This document shows positions 9,453-19,288 of a stretch of DNA of 64,000 nucleotides, piece after piece; within the stretch, counting starts at the first letter, position 1, and each line of letters starts with the position of its first letter. Below the pieces are notes generated by a model, which worked only from the letters and a program-made list of their open reading frames with translations, ran no database searches and had not been told where the DNA came from. Location: the NCBI GenBank assembly GCA_030430845.1, contig JAUIKE010000012.1, positions 1 through 64,000 of the forward strand. Direction: 5' to 3'. This DNA comes from Bacteroidia bacterium (GTDB taxonomy: Bacteria > Bacteroidota > Bacteroidia > Chitinophagales > Saprospiraceae). The position numbers and the translations under genes were made by a program.

Positions 9453-11183
9453 TTAATTTCCTCTTACAAAAGTCACTTTTTGGATTAGTCCATTCTTAAT
9501 CTCATAAATGGCCACCGCATCAATATATCCATTGGCAATTCTGACATGCTCCTGATCGATCACTTTATTGCCCAGAACAATCCGGTTTTTAATCTCACAA
9601 TAGAGCATGGGGTTGTTTTCAAAAAGCGTTTTGTAGCGAGTTCCCATAGCCTCTTTTCCATCCATCAATAATTGCCCTGACAGGTCATATATTTTGGTAT
9701 CCTCTGCATAAGTATCCAAAAAAGCCTCCAGATCCCGTGAGTTATAGGCATTCAGCTGGCGCTGGATCAGCATTTCCGGACTTTCCTCAATAAGGCCGGC
9801 AGGGTCCAGTATTTTTCCACTTTTAAAAACGATAGCGATGTCATGGAGATGTTCCAAATTATCCAAAGGATTCTTATTCAACAATACCAAATCAGCCAGC
9901 TTTCCTTCACTAACGGTTCCAAACAAATTTTCTTTACCAAAACCTTTTGCGGCATTGATGGTAGAGGCCTTGAGGATTTCTGCCACACTCAGCCCAGCTT
10001 TCTGCATGGCCTGCAGCTCCTGGATATAGGAAGAGGCGTGCATGGTGCCAATATTACCGGCATCTGTTCCGGTAACTATGTTAACCCCCGCTTTGGCAAT
10101 GCGCAACAGATTGTCGGCCATAATAGCATCTGATTGGGCAGTTCTTTCTTTCCAGGAAGCTATATTGTTTTTCATCCGATTGACCCTACCGGGCAGTTCT
10201 TCTTCACTCATAGCTGAAAGATCGAACAAGGTGCCGAAAGCGAAAGGATTAGCCCAACGCACATCCTGTGGGTGCTTATCCGGATCAGAGATGAATGCTC
10301 GGCCATAATTTTTGCCTACAATTAAGGTAGGGATATAAGCAACCCCATTTTCTTTTAAGGCCTGTATGAACTCATCATCAACGACCCGGTCTTCCACACT
10401 GTGCACCAAAATATCTGCTCCGGCTTTAACAGCCAATTTAGCTGTCTCCAATTGAGTAGCATGCACAGCTAATTTTAATCCGTTTTCCTCCGCTAGTTGA
10501 TTAATGTGTTCGACAATAGGAAAGGTTTCTTCAGCAGGAATGGCAGGAGAAACGATGTACCAAACTTTTATAAAATCAGGTTTGTTGGGCAGCATTTTAT
10601 TAAACAAGACTTCTGCTTCTGCTTTACTACTTATTTTTAAAATCGGTGGATCATCGGTCGTAAGAGCCGCAGGCTGATAGGAGGAGAATAAAGGACCTGT
10701 AACCAAAACATTGGGAGACAGCTGCTCCTTCGCCACTTCATCACGAACAACAAAATTCTTGAAAGGGCCACCAACATCCATAATGGTCGTAATCCCCAGG
10801 CGCAGATACCTTCTGAAATAATCCGGCACACTGTTCCAGGTAAAGTTTAATTCATCCTCATAAGAAAATTTGCTGGTAAGATCTAAAGCATCCGGACGAG
10901 TATAGATACTCCCTGACTGAAAAAAATGGATGTGTGCATCGACCATACCAGGCATTAAAAATTTCCCGTCTGCATCAATAATTTCGGCCCCTTCTTTTAC
11001 CTTTACTTTCCCCTTTGCTCCAATCCTGGCTATTTTTTCTCCCTCAATAACGACCGTTTGCTGTGGAATAATCATGCCTGTTTCAACATCCACGATACTT
11101 ACATTGCGGATGACCTTGGTTTGAGCCCAAAGCCCCGAAAAAAGCATAACTGCAAAAAGAAAGCATACCGTTTTTTTCATCAA
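9453..11183 (-). CDS. amidohydrolase family protein with C-terminal SnoaL/NTF2-like domain
   Basis: MPGMVDAHIHFF, AVHATQ, TGTDAGN, KLADLVLLNKNPLD; C-terminal AYNSRDLEAFLDTYAED. Confidence 0.9.
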   Translation of the reverse strand: MMKKTVCFLFAVMLFSGLWAQTKVIRNVSIVDVETGMIIPQQTVVIEGEKIARIGAKGKVKVKEGAEIIDADGKFLMPGMVDAHIHFFQSGSIYTRPDALDLTSKFSYEDELNFTWNSVPDYFRRYLRLGITTIMDVGGPFKNFVVRDEVAKEQLSPNVLVTGPLFSSYQPAALTTDDPPILKISSKAEAEVLFNKMLPNKPDFIKVWYIVSPAIPAEETFPIVEHINQLAEENGLKLAVHATQLETAKLAVKAGADILVHSVEDRVVDDEFIQALKENGVAYIPTLIVGKNYGRAFISDPDKHPQDVRWANPFAFGTLFDLSAMSEEELPGRVNRMKNNIASWKERTAQSDAIMADNLLRIAKAGVNIVTGTDAGNIGTMHASSYIQELQAMQKAGLSVAEILKASTINAAKGFGKENLFGTVSEGKLADLVLLNKNPLDNLEHLHDIAIVFKSGKILDPAGLIEESPEMLIQRQLNAYNSRDLEAFLDTYAEDTKIYDLSGQLLMDGKEAMGTRYKTLFENNPMLYCEIKNRIVLGNKVIDQEHVRIANGYIDAVAIYEIKNGLIQKVTFVRGN

Positions 11184-11239
11184 AGCCTGGTTTTTTATTT
11201 GGAAAAATGATTATCGGAAGCGTAGAAGCTTACTAATTT

Positions 11240-11331
11240 CCCCCCGACCGCCGAAGCTTTAGCAAAGGCAGTCCTCTCGCCCTTCCCATTCGACCTTCGA
11301 CCTCCGACCTCCGACCTTCGACCTTCTCCTG
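11240..11331 (+). repeat. dispersed repeat, left copy (CCCCGACCGCCGAAGCTTTAGC...CGACCTTCGACCTCCGACC)
   Basis: Reverse complement is homologous to 12839-12943. Confidence 0.8.
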
Positions 11332-11427
11332 GCGGTAACGTCAGGATTCGCCCTTCATCAAGATACAATATTATTCCTTGCAATTATTATCTTTAGGCAC
11401 TCCAAAAAATGCTTCACCCTATTAACT

Positions 11428-12831
11428 ATGTCTGAACCAATAAAGAAAAAATGGTACGAACGGATTCCTCATCCGGTCGTGATGTTGTTTGCTATCATCG
11501 TGCTAGCTGCTATATTAAGTCACATTTTACCTGCGGGGGCCTACGAGCGTGCCGTGGTAGATGGTCGGGAGCGGGTTATCCCTGGTACCTACCAAACCAT
11601 TGAATCCACACCGGTTGGGCTGATCAAGATGTTTACGGCTATGCCTTTGGGCTACAAAACGGCCGCTGAGATCATATTTATCGTACTGGCTAGTGGCGTC
11701 ATGTTTGGCGTACTGGAAAAATCGGGTATGATTGAAAACACCGTGGGAACCATCGTCAAAAAAATGGGCCTCAAAAGAAAGTACTTCATCGTTGTGATGA
11801 TGACCTTCATCTTCGGTATGGCCGGCGTGATGATCGGATACGAAAACAACATTGCCATTGTACCCATCGCCGCTGTCATTAGCCTGGCCCTGGGGGGTGA
11901 TCTGATGTTGGCCGCGGGGATTTCTGTAGGGGCCATTACCGTTGGTTTTGGCTTATCCCCTATCAATCCCTACACAGTCGGAACGGGACATAAAATTGCC
12001 GAATTGCCGCTTTTTTCAGGAGCCGTACTGAGAGGCTTCCTTTGCCTGGTAGGGCTGAGCATTCTGGCCTATTACAATGTGCGATATTTTAAAAAAATCA
12101 ATGCCGACCGATCAAAAAGTCTCAGTCATGGCTTAAATACTGACGGTTTTAGCTTATCCAAACCCCTGGAAGAGTATAAACTAAGTAAAAACAATTGGCT
12201 GATACTCTCCATTTTTATACTTGGCATTCTGATCATGCTCTACGGCGTATTTGTATTTCACTGGTACCTGAACGAAGTATCGGCCATTTTTACCATGATT
12301 GCCATTGTAGCGGGCGTTGCTTCCGGGATGAGCGGGACGGAATTCAGCGAGACGGCCTTCAAATCGATCAGCGTAGTAGCACCCGGGGCTTTTATGGTCG
12401 GGTACGCAACTTCCATAAAGGTGGTTATGGAAATGGGAAATATCAGTGACACCATTGCCTTCTCGCTGGCCTCTGCACTGAACGGACTACCACTATATGG
12501 CTCAGCGGTAGCTATGTCCCTATCTCAATGCGTGATCAATTTGTTCATACCTTCCGGAAGTGGCCAGGCCTTGGCCACCTTACCGATTATGATTCCGCTA
12601 GGAGAGCTATTAGGCCTGACCCGGCAGTCAACTATCCTGGCTTTCCAAATCGGCGACGGTGTGACCAATCTGTTCAACCCTACCCTGGGCGGACTGATCG
12701 CCATGCTCAGCTTGTGCCGGGTGCCCTTTGATCGCTGGTTGCGCTTTATTTTTCCGGTAGTGGGGATTATTCTGGTAGTAGCCTGGGTGTTTTTGTTGTT
12801 TAGCGTTTATATAAAATGGGGGCCTTTTTAG
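11428..12831 (+). CDS. YfcC/AbgT-superfamily C4-dicarboxylate/amino-acid type transporter
   Basis: MSEPIKKKWYERIPHPVVMLFAIIVLAAILSHILPAGAYER and IPSGSGQALATLPIMIPLGELLGLTRQ typical of YfcC family. Confidence 0.85.
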   Translation: MSEPIKKKWYERIPHPVVMLFAIIVLAAILSHILPAGAYERAVVDGRERVIPGTYQTIESTPVGLIKMFTAMPLGYKTAAEIIFIVLASGVMFGVLEKSGMIENTVGTIVKKMGLKRKYFIVVMMTFIFGMAGVMIGYENNIAIVPIAAVISLALGGDLMLAAGISVGAITVGFGLSPINPYTVGTGHKIAELPLFSGAVLRGFLCLVGLSILAYYNVRYFKKINADRSKSLSHGLNTDGFSLSKPLEEYKLSKNNWLILSIFILGILIMLYGVFVFHWYLNEVSAIFTMIAIVAGVASGMSGTEFSETAFKSISVVAPGAFMVGYATSIKVVMEMGNISDTIAFSLASALNGLPLYGSAVAMSLSQCVINLFIPSGSGQALATLPIMIPLGELLGLTRQSTILAFQIGDGVTNLFNPTLGGLIAMLSLCRVPFDRWLRFIFPVVGIILVVAWVFLLFSVYIKWGPF

Positions 12832-12838
12832 AATTTAG

Positions 12839-12950
12839 AAGGACGAATGCGAAGGGCGAAGGACGAATGTGAAGGACGAAGGGCGAAGGGCGAATGTGAA
12901 GGGAGAGGGAGACCGCCTTCGCTGAAGCTTCGGCGGTCGGGGAAGGGCGG
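12839..12950 (-). repeat. dispersed repeat, right copy, inverted relative to 11240-11331
   Basis: gaaggacgaatg...gggagaccgccttcgctgaagcttcggcggtcgggg. Confidence 0.8.
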
Positions 12951-12989
12951 AATATTTATTGGAACACTATTTTGAAAAACAGAGATTAT

Positions 12990-14147
12990 ATGAAAATGAA
13001 CGCGCAGGAAATTTTGGAAAAGCTGGTATCCTTCCCGGTATATGGAGGGCAGAGTAATTTGAGTATTCTTGAATGGATAAAAAGTTATCTGGAGCAGCAT
13101 GGAGTGGCTTACCATCTGGTACCAAATGAGGAGGGGAACAAAGCCTCTCTGCACTGCCGGATCGGACCGGCGGTGGATGGAGGAGTGATCCTTTCGGGCC
13201 ATACCGATGTAGTACCCGTAGAAGGTCAAGCCTGGACGAGTGACCCTTTTGTACTAACTGATAAAGGAGACGGAAAGCTATACGCCCGCGGCTCCTGTGA
13301 CATGAAAGGCTTCATCGCCTGTTGTCTTGCCTGTCTGCCCGAGATGTTGAAGGCTGACTTACAAAAGCCATTATACTTTGCTTTTTCCTATGACGAAGAA
13401 GTGGGTTGCCTCGCAGCCCCTGACCTGGTAAAATCCATCAAAGAAACTTATGAAGAAAAGCCCCAGTATGCCATTATTGGAGAGCCCTCACTGATGCAAC
13501 CAGTAGTGGGGCAGAAGGGCATTTGCATTTTTGAAACAACCGTACATGGCTCGGCCGGACACAGCAGCGGCATCCGGAAGGAAGTCAGCGCCATCCACGA
13601 ATCGGCCCGGTTGATCATGTGGCTAGAAAACAAGATGAACGAACTGATCGAGGCAGGCCACGTTGACGACCGCTTTACACCCAACCACACTTCTATCCAT
13701 GTCGGTATCGTTCACGGCGGGATTGCTCCGAATGTGATTGCCGATCGCTGCACCTTCACCTGGGATGTTCGCAATATTCCGAGAGATGACGTCTACGATA
13801 TCAAAGCAGACTTTGATGCTTATGTCAAAGAAAGAGAGGCGATTCTCCAACAGCGTTTTCCCGACGCAAAAATTGTGACCACCGAGCATCACCCACCGGT
13901 ATTAGCGCTGGATACTCCTGAGCATTATTCAATTGTCGAACTAACTCGCGAGCTGTCTGGTAATCGTAAATTGGATACCGTAGCATATGCCGCTGAAGCC
14001 GGGCAATTTGCCAAATGGGGCTTCGAATCCATTATCTGTGGGCCGGGTTCTATCGATCAGGCACATCGTGCAGATGAATTCATCGTTAAGTCAGAATTAG
14101 AGAAGGGGGTCAGCTTTATCCAAAGCCTAATTAAAAAACTTTCTTAA
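12990..14147 (+). CDS. argE: acetylornithine deacetylase / M20 family peptidase
   Basis: VILSGHTDVVPVEGQAWTSDPF, YARGSCDMKGFIA, GEPSLMQPVVGQKGI; ORF 12972..14147. Confidence 0.85.
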   Translation: MKMNAQEILEKLVSFPVYGGQSNLSILEWIKSYLEQHGVAYHLVPNEEGNKASLHCRIGPAVDGGVILSGHTDVVPVEGQAWTSDPFVLTDKGDGKLYARGSCDMKGFIACCLACLPEMLKADLQKPLYFAFSYDEEVGCLAAPDLVKSIKETYEEKPQYAIIGEPSLMQPVVGQKGICIFETTVHGSAGHSSGIRKEVSAIHESARLIMWLENKMNELIEAGHVDDRFTPNHTSIHVGIVHGGIAPNVIADRCTFTWDVRNIPRDDVYDIKADFDAYVKEREAILQQRFPDAKIVTTEHHPPVLALDTPEHYSIVELTRELSGNRKLDTVAYAAEAGQFAKWGFESIICGPGSIDQAHRADEFIVKSELEKGVSFIQSLIKKLS

Positions 14148-14226
14148 ACCCGTACCATCCGTGCAGATCCGTGTCAAAATGAGATTAAACTTTTATGACA
14201 CGGATCTGCACGGATAAAACGGGTTT
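14146..14226. terminator. bidirectional hairpin between convergent genes (8 bp + 20 bp stem)
   Basis: AAACCCGT acc ATCCGTGCAGATCCGTGTCA ... TGACACGGATCTGCACGGAT aaa ACGGGTTT. Confidence 0.75.
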
Positions 14227-15087
14227 TTACTTTTTTTCGGCTCTCACCAGATAATACTTCCACAAGCCCTTTCTAAGTGCAGGATACTGATAAAAAAGTG
14301 CCTTGTAGTGATTGTCGGCAAAATAACTGACCTTAGGGTTATATATCCGGTACAAACCCGAAAGAACGGTCATAAAAAAAGATCCGTAAAACATTCTCCA
14401 GGAGGCTCTACGAATGTGAGCGGTGATATTGTGAAACTCGGTTTTTTGAAATCCATTCTTCGATATCATCTGTTCAAAGGAAGAGCGCCGTTCGATATCC
14501 GGTATCGCCCAGGCGTGTAGCCACTTTTTGAGCAGACGATCTTCTTTAAGAGAGAAATCACTTTCCTTTTTAAAATACTCCCCCATGATCAGGCGACCAC
14601 CTGGTTTTAACAATCTGTACGCTTCCTCTAAAAAGGCTTGCTTGTCCGAAGCATGAACCACACTCTCCAGGGTCCAAATCACATCAAAGCTTGCATCGGG
14701 AAAAGTAGTGTTGGTAAAATCTTGTTGATCAAAAGAAGTGAGGTTTTCCAGTCCTTCTTTTTCAGCATTCGCTTTAGCACTGGCCTGTTGCTTGGCACTT
14801 AGGGTAATGCCTGTGACCTGGCAGCCGTAATTTTTCGCTAAAAAAATCGAAGAACCTCCCACTCCGCAGCCTGCATCCAAAACCCGATCGGTCCTTTTAA
14901 TATTGGCTATCCGGGCAAGTGCATCATTCATATGTTGTAAAGAATCCCGAAAACTTTCCGTATCCTCGCGCCAGTACCCGTAATGCATAGCCAGGCTGGC
15001 CTCCAGATCCCAGGCGCGGCGGTAGTGGATCTCGGTTTGATCGTAGTAATCGGCAATGTCTTTATTGGTAAACAAAATTTTTGGCAC
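14227..15087 (-). CDS. SAM-dependent methyltransferase (cyclopropane synthase / tocopherol-methyltransferase-like)
   Basis: VLDAGCGVGGSSIFLAKNYGCQVTGITLS; HYGYW N-terminal motif. Confidence 0.85.
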   Translation of the reverse strand: MPKILFTNKDIADYYDQTEIHYRRAWDLEASLAMHYGYWREDTESFRDSLQHMNDALARIANIKRTDRVLDAGCGVGGSSIFLAKNYGCQVTGITLSAKQQASAKANAEKEGLENLTSFDQQDFTNTTFPDASFDVIWTLESVVHASDKQAFLEEAYRLLKPGGRLIMGEYFKKESDFSLKEDRLLKKWLHAWAIPDIERRSSFEQMISKNGFQKTEFHNITAHIRRASWRMFYGSFFMTVLSGLYRIYNPKVSYFADNHYKALFYQYPALRKGLWKYYLVRAEKK

Positions 15088-15161
15088 TTAATTTTTTCCT
15101 TAAAAGATAAAAAACAGTTGACAGTCAATTACGTCAGTTTAAGTCGGTGTCTAAGAACCTT

Positions 15162-16280
15162 TTACGAAACCAACTCAAAAGACTGTTTTTCCACTTCTTC
15201 CCCGTTTACAATGATGGATAGCTCATGCGCTCCGGTGTGATATTTCCGGGTAGTAATAATTTTAAAATGCTGCTTCTTCTCTATCCTGGTTTCGGATTTC
15301 GGTGGATATTCCTTTTCGCTGATCTGGAATACTTTTCTGGAAAGCGAGCCATTTGCTTTTTTAAAATAAACCCCATATTCCAGGCGTATTTTCATCGCTT
15401 CTTCTGACTTATTTTTCAGTAAAAAGTTGAAATACATTTCTTCGCCAATCTTTACCTGGGAGCGATCCAGCTCGAAGCACTTAATTTCAACATCTTCAAT
15501 ACTTCCAAAGCCAAACAAACGCATTACCCGAGTGTGGCCCTGTTTGAGCAGGGTTCGGCAGGCATGCTTGATCACCCAGTCAACTTCCTCGCTTTGCCCC
15601 TTCCATTGATAAGCCAATTCAACCAACTTTTCCGGATGGTCCTTGGAAATATCATTGAGGTTATTCGCTACACTTCTGCGCACCCACTCGGCCGGGTCGC
15701 CTTTCAGTTGGTCCAGGATGGGGATAATCAATTCCGGCTGTTTTTTCAAAAAAGGGACTCCTTTACCCCACGGCAGTCGGGGCCGGCAGCCCTCACTGGC
15801 CAGGCGGCGCACTTTAAAATGAGGATGCTCTGCCCAAGCTTTGGTTTGCTCCAGCATCTGATCCGGATACTTCAAAAAGAATGGACGAACGGCAAACTCA
15901 CAGCTCATCAGTTTGGTAATCTCCGTCATGGCTTCTATCGACACCTCATAGTGATCGAGCCCAAAGAACTCTACGAAGGTGGGCAGGAACATGTAGGCAA
16001 AACCATCTTTGCCAAGCTCTTCCTCCATTTTCAGCTGAGCAATTTTCACGATAATACTGACAGACTCCGGGTAAGGTTCGGGCAGGAATTCTTTTAATAC
16101 CACTGCCGTGTGTTTCATCCTGTCTTTCAACTCCCGCACCTCCCACTCGTCGTCGAATATTTTTTGTCGGAAAGCAGGGGAGTCAAAATTGGGTACTACT
16201 TTTTTTATGGTACCATCCAATTCCTCGAAGAAAGCAGGCGAGTACATGTTTTTGAGTAAAAAGGGTTCTTTTTCTGACAT
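15162..16280 (-). CDS. DNA alkylation repair protein (AlkD-like HEAT repeats)
   Basis: HPHFKVRRLASEGCRPRLPWG, EWVRRSVANNLNDISKDHPE. Confidence 0.85.
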   Translation of the reverse strand: MSEKEPFLLKNMYSPAFFEELDGTIKKVVPNFDSPAFRQKIFDDEWEVRELKDRMKHTAVVLKEFLPEPYPESVSIIVKIAQLKMEEELGKDGFAYMFLPTFVEFFGLDHYEVSIEAMTEITKLMSCEFAVRPFFLKYPDQMLEQTKAWAEHPHFKVRRLASEGCRPRLPWGKGVPFLKKQPELIIPILDQLKGDPAEWVRRSVANNLNDISKDHPEKLVELAYQWKGQSEEVDWVIKHACRTLLKQGHTRVMRLFGFGSIEDVEIKCFELDRSQVKIGEEMYFNFLLKNKSEEAMKIRLEYGVYFKKANGSLSRKVFQISEKEYPPKSETRIEKKQHFKIITTRKYHTGAHELSIIVNGEEVEKQSFELVS

Positions 16281-16292
16281 GGATATGCTAGC

Positions 16293-16823
16293 TTATTTAT
16301 TTTGAATCATTTTAAGCGTCAGGCCAATCTGTCCCAGATGGTACAAATCATGATGTAACAATCCCTCCACATAATACAGATAGGTATTGGTATTCGCGCC
16401 ATATTGAAAAGTTTTTTCCAGGAAATCGTCATTTTGACTTCTGAGCAAGTGGAGTAATTCCTGCTGGGTTTCATCCGACTCCTGCTTGAGTGCTGTCCAG
16501 CCACGAGCCCTCAGTGTGCCATTGTCCAGCCAGTTGTGCGGGCTGTCCACTTTCAGGTTAATTTCCGGATTCCCTTTGATTCGGTTCAGCAGTTCTTTTC
16601 GCCACTCTGTCAAGTGTGATAAAATCTGAGCAATGGAGTTATAGCCGGGGGCAGGTTTGATGAATACATTTTCATCATTCAATTCTTTGAATTTTTTGTC
16701 GAAGGATTCGTACAGCCAGGGGAGTTGGTTGTACACTTCATCAATTTGCCGGGCCAAATTTTGGCAGAGAATGTTACTCATAATCTTGGTTTTAATGGAT
16801 GTTTTTGTTTGGATCACTAACAA
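16293..16823 (-). CDS. DinB family protein
   Basis: Four-helix DinB pattern: SIAQILSHLTEWRKELLNRIKG, GLLHHDLYHLGQIGLTLK; start may be internal at MSNILCQNLARQ. Confidence 0.85.
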   Translation of the reverse strand: MLVIQTKTSIKTKIMSNILCQNLARQIDEVYNQLPWLYESFDKKFKELNDENVFIKPAPGYNSIAQILSHLTEWRKELLNRIKGNPEINLKVDSPHNWLDNGTLRARGWTALKQESDETQQELLHLLRSQNDDFLEKTFQYGANTNTYLYYVEGLLHHDLYHLGQIGLTLKMIQNK

Positions 16824-16882
16824 AAATAGGAGGCAAATAATTCACCCGGAGGGTGATGTGTGTTTTTTTTTTAATGTTCCAT

Positions 16883-17009
16883 TGCAAAAGCGGACAATTT
16901 CGGACAAAAGCGGACAGATATTAGCGGTTGACCGGATTTGGGGGTAACTTTGCAGGGCGGAAAAAAGTCGTTAGTGACCTGGTGACTTGGAGTCACCAGG
17001 TCACTAACG
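16883..17009 (+). repeat. composite intergenic element copy 2
   Basis: GCGGACAATTTCGGACAAAAGCGGACA, TAACTTTG at 16945, 19-bp stem CGTTAGTGACC.../...GGTCACTAACG at 16969-17009. Confidence 0.9.
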
Positions 17010-17079
17010 CCCCCGCCGCCGCTCCAGAATTACCGGAGTGTATAATAACCCAATAATCCTGGAGTCTAGGAAGGGCTTC

Positions 17080-17364
17080 TCAGCCTTTCAGCCTCAATTC
17101 ATGCGGGCTCGTTTTGGGTATGCGCTCGATGAGGCCTCGGGCCTCCAGGTCGAGCTTGATCGTCACTACATACCAGAGTACCTTCCCATCGAAGGAATCG
17201 CTGAGTTGCTCGACGGCCAGGTCGGAGAGTTCCTCGAAGCTGATACGGCCTCTTTCCTGAATGGTATGCAGGATAAAATCTTTGATGAAGTCATATTTGG
17301 AGCGCAGAATGTTCACGCCCTTTTTCCCCGCGGGATGGAGGGTTAGAATTCGTTCTTCAGACAT
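17080..17364 (-). CDS. small hypothetical protein (winged-helix-like, DUF6958-like)
   Basis: MSEERILTLHPAGKKGVNILRSKYDFIKDFILHTIQERG. Confidence 0.65.
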   Translation of the reverse strand: MSEERILTLHPAGKKGVNILRSKYDFIKDFILHTIQERGRISFEELSDLAVEQLSDSFDGKVLWYVVTIKLDLEARGLIERIPKTSPHELRLKG

Positions 17365-17445
17365 AGTGAGTGTAGGTTTGTTTTCAAATGATTTGACAGG
17401 TTAATTTCGGCTACCATTTTCGTCTCTGCAAGATCTTTCTACCTG

Positions 17446-17916
17446 CTACTTCCTGCCTTCTACCAATCGTTCCCAATGTTGTAATTCAATGATATTCCCT
17501 TCCGGATCTGCAATGTAAATAAAGTGGATGGTGCCTACCCCTTCGACGGTAGTTTGACTTACTTCCCCATGTTTGCCAGCTCCATTTTCCAAAGCCATTT
17601 GAAGGCAGGCTTCCAGATTATCCACCTCAAAAGCCAGGTGCCCGAGTCCCTGGCGATTGGCAGTGGAAGGTGCTTGAGGGATCATCTTTGCGTACGAGTA
17701 AATCTCCAGCGTTGGCCCGGTATCGCCATAGCCTGGCAGCCTAAGATGCATACCTTCAAGTGCGGCATTGGGAACTCCAGTACCTTTTTCCAGCCATTCT
17801 CCTGATTGGTTCCGTTGAGGAGGAACGGGAATGCAATAGAATACAGTAGTATAAAAATCGACCAACTTCCGCCAGTCCTTTGCGACAATATTGGTATGAG
17901 CATATCTTATTTTCAT
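17446..17916 (-). CDS. VOC family (glyoxalase/bleomycin resistance) protein
   Basis: HTNIVAKDWRKLVDFYTTVF, GLGHLAFEVDN, DPEGNIIELQHWE. Confidence 0.9.
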   Translation of the reverse strand: MKIRYAHTNIVAKDWRKLVDFYTTVFYCIPVPPQRNQSGEWLEKGTGVPNAALEGMHLRLPGYGDTGPTLEIYSYAKMIPQAPSTANRQGLGHLAFEVDNLEACLQMALENGAGKHGEVSQTTVEGVGTIHFIYIADPEGNIIELQHWERLVEGRK

Positions 17917-17925
17917 AATCTAAAT

Positions 17926-18879
17926 TTAACCTCTTTCCCGCCACCAGCTGGCCAAAGCGGAGCCTGACATATTCATCCACGGACCAAACACGACAGAGGC
18001 CAGCCCCATAGTAGCTACTTTACCCATTTCAAGAGCTATGCCTGATGCCAGGCCTGAGTTTTGCATACCCACCTCCAGGGCTATGGTCCGGGCCGATTTT
18101 TTATCCATTCCTGCTAGTCGGCTCAAGCCATAACCCAGCAAATATCCGGCCGAATTATGTAGTATCACTACTAATATAAGGACCATACCAATATCCAGCA
18201 ACGCATCCCGGCCCGCAGCTGTTATGATAGCTATGATAAAAACGATTCCTCCCATTGAAATGTAGGGAAATACCTTCTGTACTTTTTTCATCCTTCCCCT
18301 TAACAGTCGGTTAATGAGAATGCCGGCGAATATGGGAATAATCACAATTTTGGCAATACTCCACATCATTGCTATGAAATCAACGGAAATTAGCTGGCCG
18401 GCTAATACTTTCATTAAAAAGGGTGTGATAAAGGGCGCTAAAATTGTGGCTACTGCTGTAAGCGTGATGGAAAGTGCCAAATTAGCCCTGGCAATAAAAG
18501 ACATCACATTTGAAGCCAGGCCGCTTGGAGAAGATCCTACCAGGATAACACCGGCTGCTATCTCAGGAGGCAACTTTGAGAGGTATGCCAGCCCCGCTCC
18601 CAGCAATGGCATAATGCTAAATTGACAGATCAAGCCGACCAACACACCCTTTGGCATTTTAATAACTCCCTCAAAATCGCGCAGACTCATACTCGTGCCC
18701 ATTCCAAACATAATAAGCATGAGCAATGGAACAATTAACTTCTTCAAATCCAAGGCTCCCCATTGTGTGAACATCCATGGGAATACCATGGCTAAGGTAG
18801 CCGCCGCCGCTATAAGCAAAGTATACAACAGGCCACTAAAAAGGCTTCGATAGGGCGAAGAAGCACTTTCTTTTATCAT
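17926..18879 (-). CDS. bile acid:sodium symporter family protein
   Basis: GMGTSMSLRDFEGV, LVGSSPSGLASNVMSFIARANLALSITLTA, EVGMQNSGLASGIALEM. Confidence 0.9.
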   Translation of the reverse strand: MIKESASSPYRSLFSGLLYTLLIAAAATLAMVFPWMFTQWGALDLKKLIVPLLMLIMFGMGTSMSLRDFEGVIKMPKGVLVGLICQFSIMPLLGAGLAYLSKLPPEIAAGVILVGSSPSGLASNVMSFIARANLALSITLTAVATILAPFITPFLMKVLAGQLISVDFIAMMWSIAKIVIIPIFAGILINRLLRGRMKKVQKVFPYISMGGIVFIIAIITAAGRDALLDIGMVLILVVILHNSAGYLLGYGLSRLAGMDKKSARTIALEVGMQNSGLASGIALEMGKVATMGLASVVFGPWMNMSGSALASWWRERG

Positions 18880-18999
18880 TGGTTACTAATTGATGTTCAA
18901 TTTTTTGGAAGGTAATCTATTTTTCATTATTCCTGAAACGATACTTCAGCTTTCATCTCTTCTGATGCGGAGGTCATCAGCAGAAAAAATACTGTACAT

Positions 19000-19031
19000 A
19001 AAAAAAAAGCCTCCCTACAAAATAAGGAGGC
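19000..19031 (-). terminator. intrinsic terminator, minus-strand polarity
   Basis: Minus strand GCCTCC...GGAGGC followed by T9. Confidence 0.7.
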
Positions 19032-19257
19032 AGGCGCAAAAGGGAATTCTTGTGTCTAACCTTTTGGTTAAACCACAACACGCATTCTATTTAACATTCA
19101 GTTCATTCAAAACTTTTCTTTTAAAATCATCCAGCTACTAAAGACATTAAAACAATACAATAAGCTATATGATTATCTTTATTCATTCTTAACAACTACA
19201 AGATGCACTTTTGTCATAAGAGTTGTTTTAATTTCTGATACCAGGCATAACATGAGG

Positions 19258-19288
19258 AAAAAAAAAGAGCGATGGTGACCCATCGCTC
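19258..19288 (-). terminator. intrinsic terminator, minus-strand polarity
   Basis: Minus strand GAGCGATGG gtca CCATCGCTC followed by a long T run. Confidence 0.75.

Noticed and set aside
11195-11383. ORF GRRSEVGGRRSNGKGERTAFAKASAVGGK
   Set aside because: Translation of the dispersed repeat; this kind of repeat-derived peptide is a familiar spurious annotation.
12828-13229. Minus-strand ORF of 133 aa
   Set aside because: Overlaps argE antisense and the repeat; tail SHSPFALRPSHSSFALR is repeat-derived.
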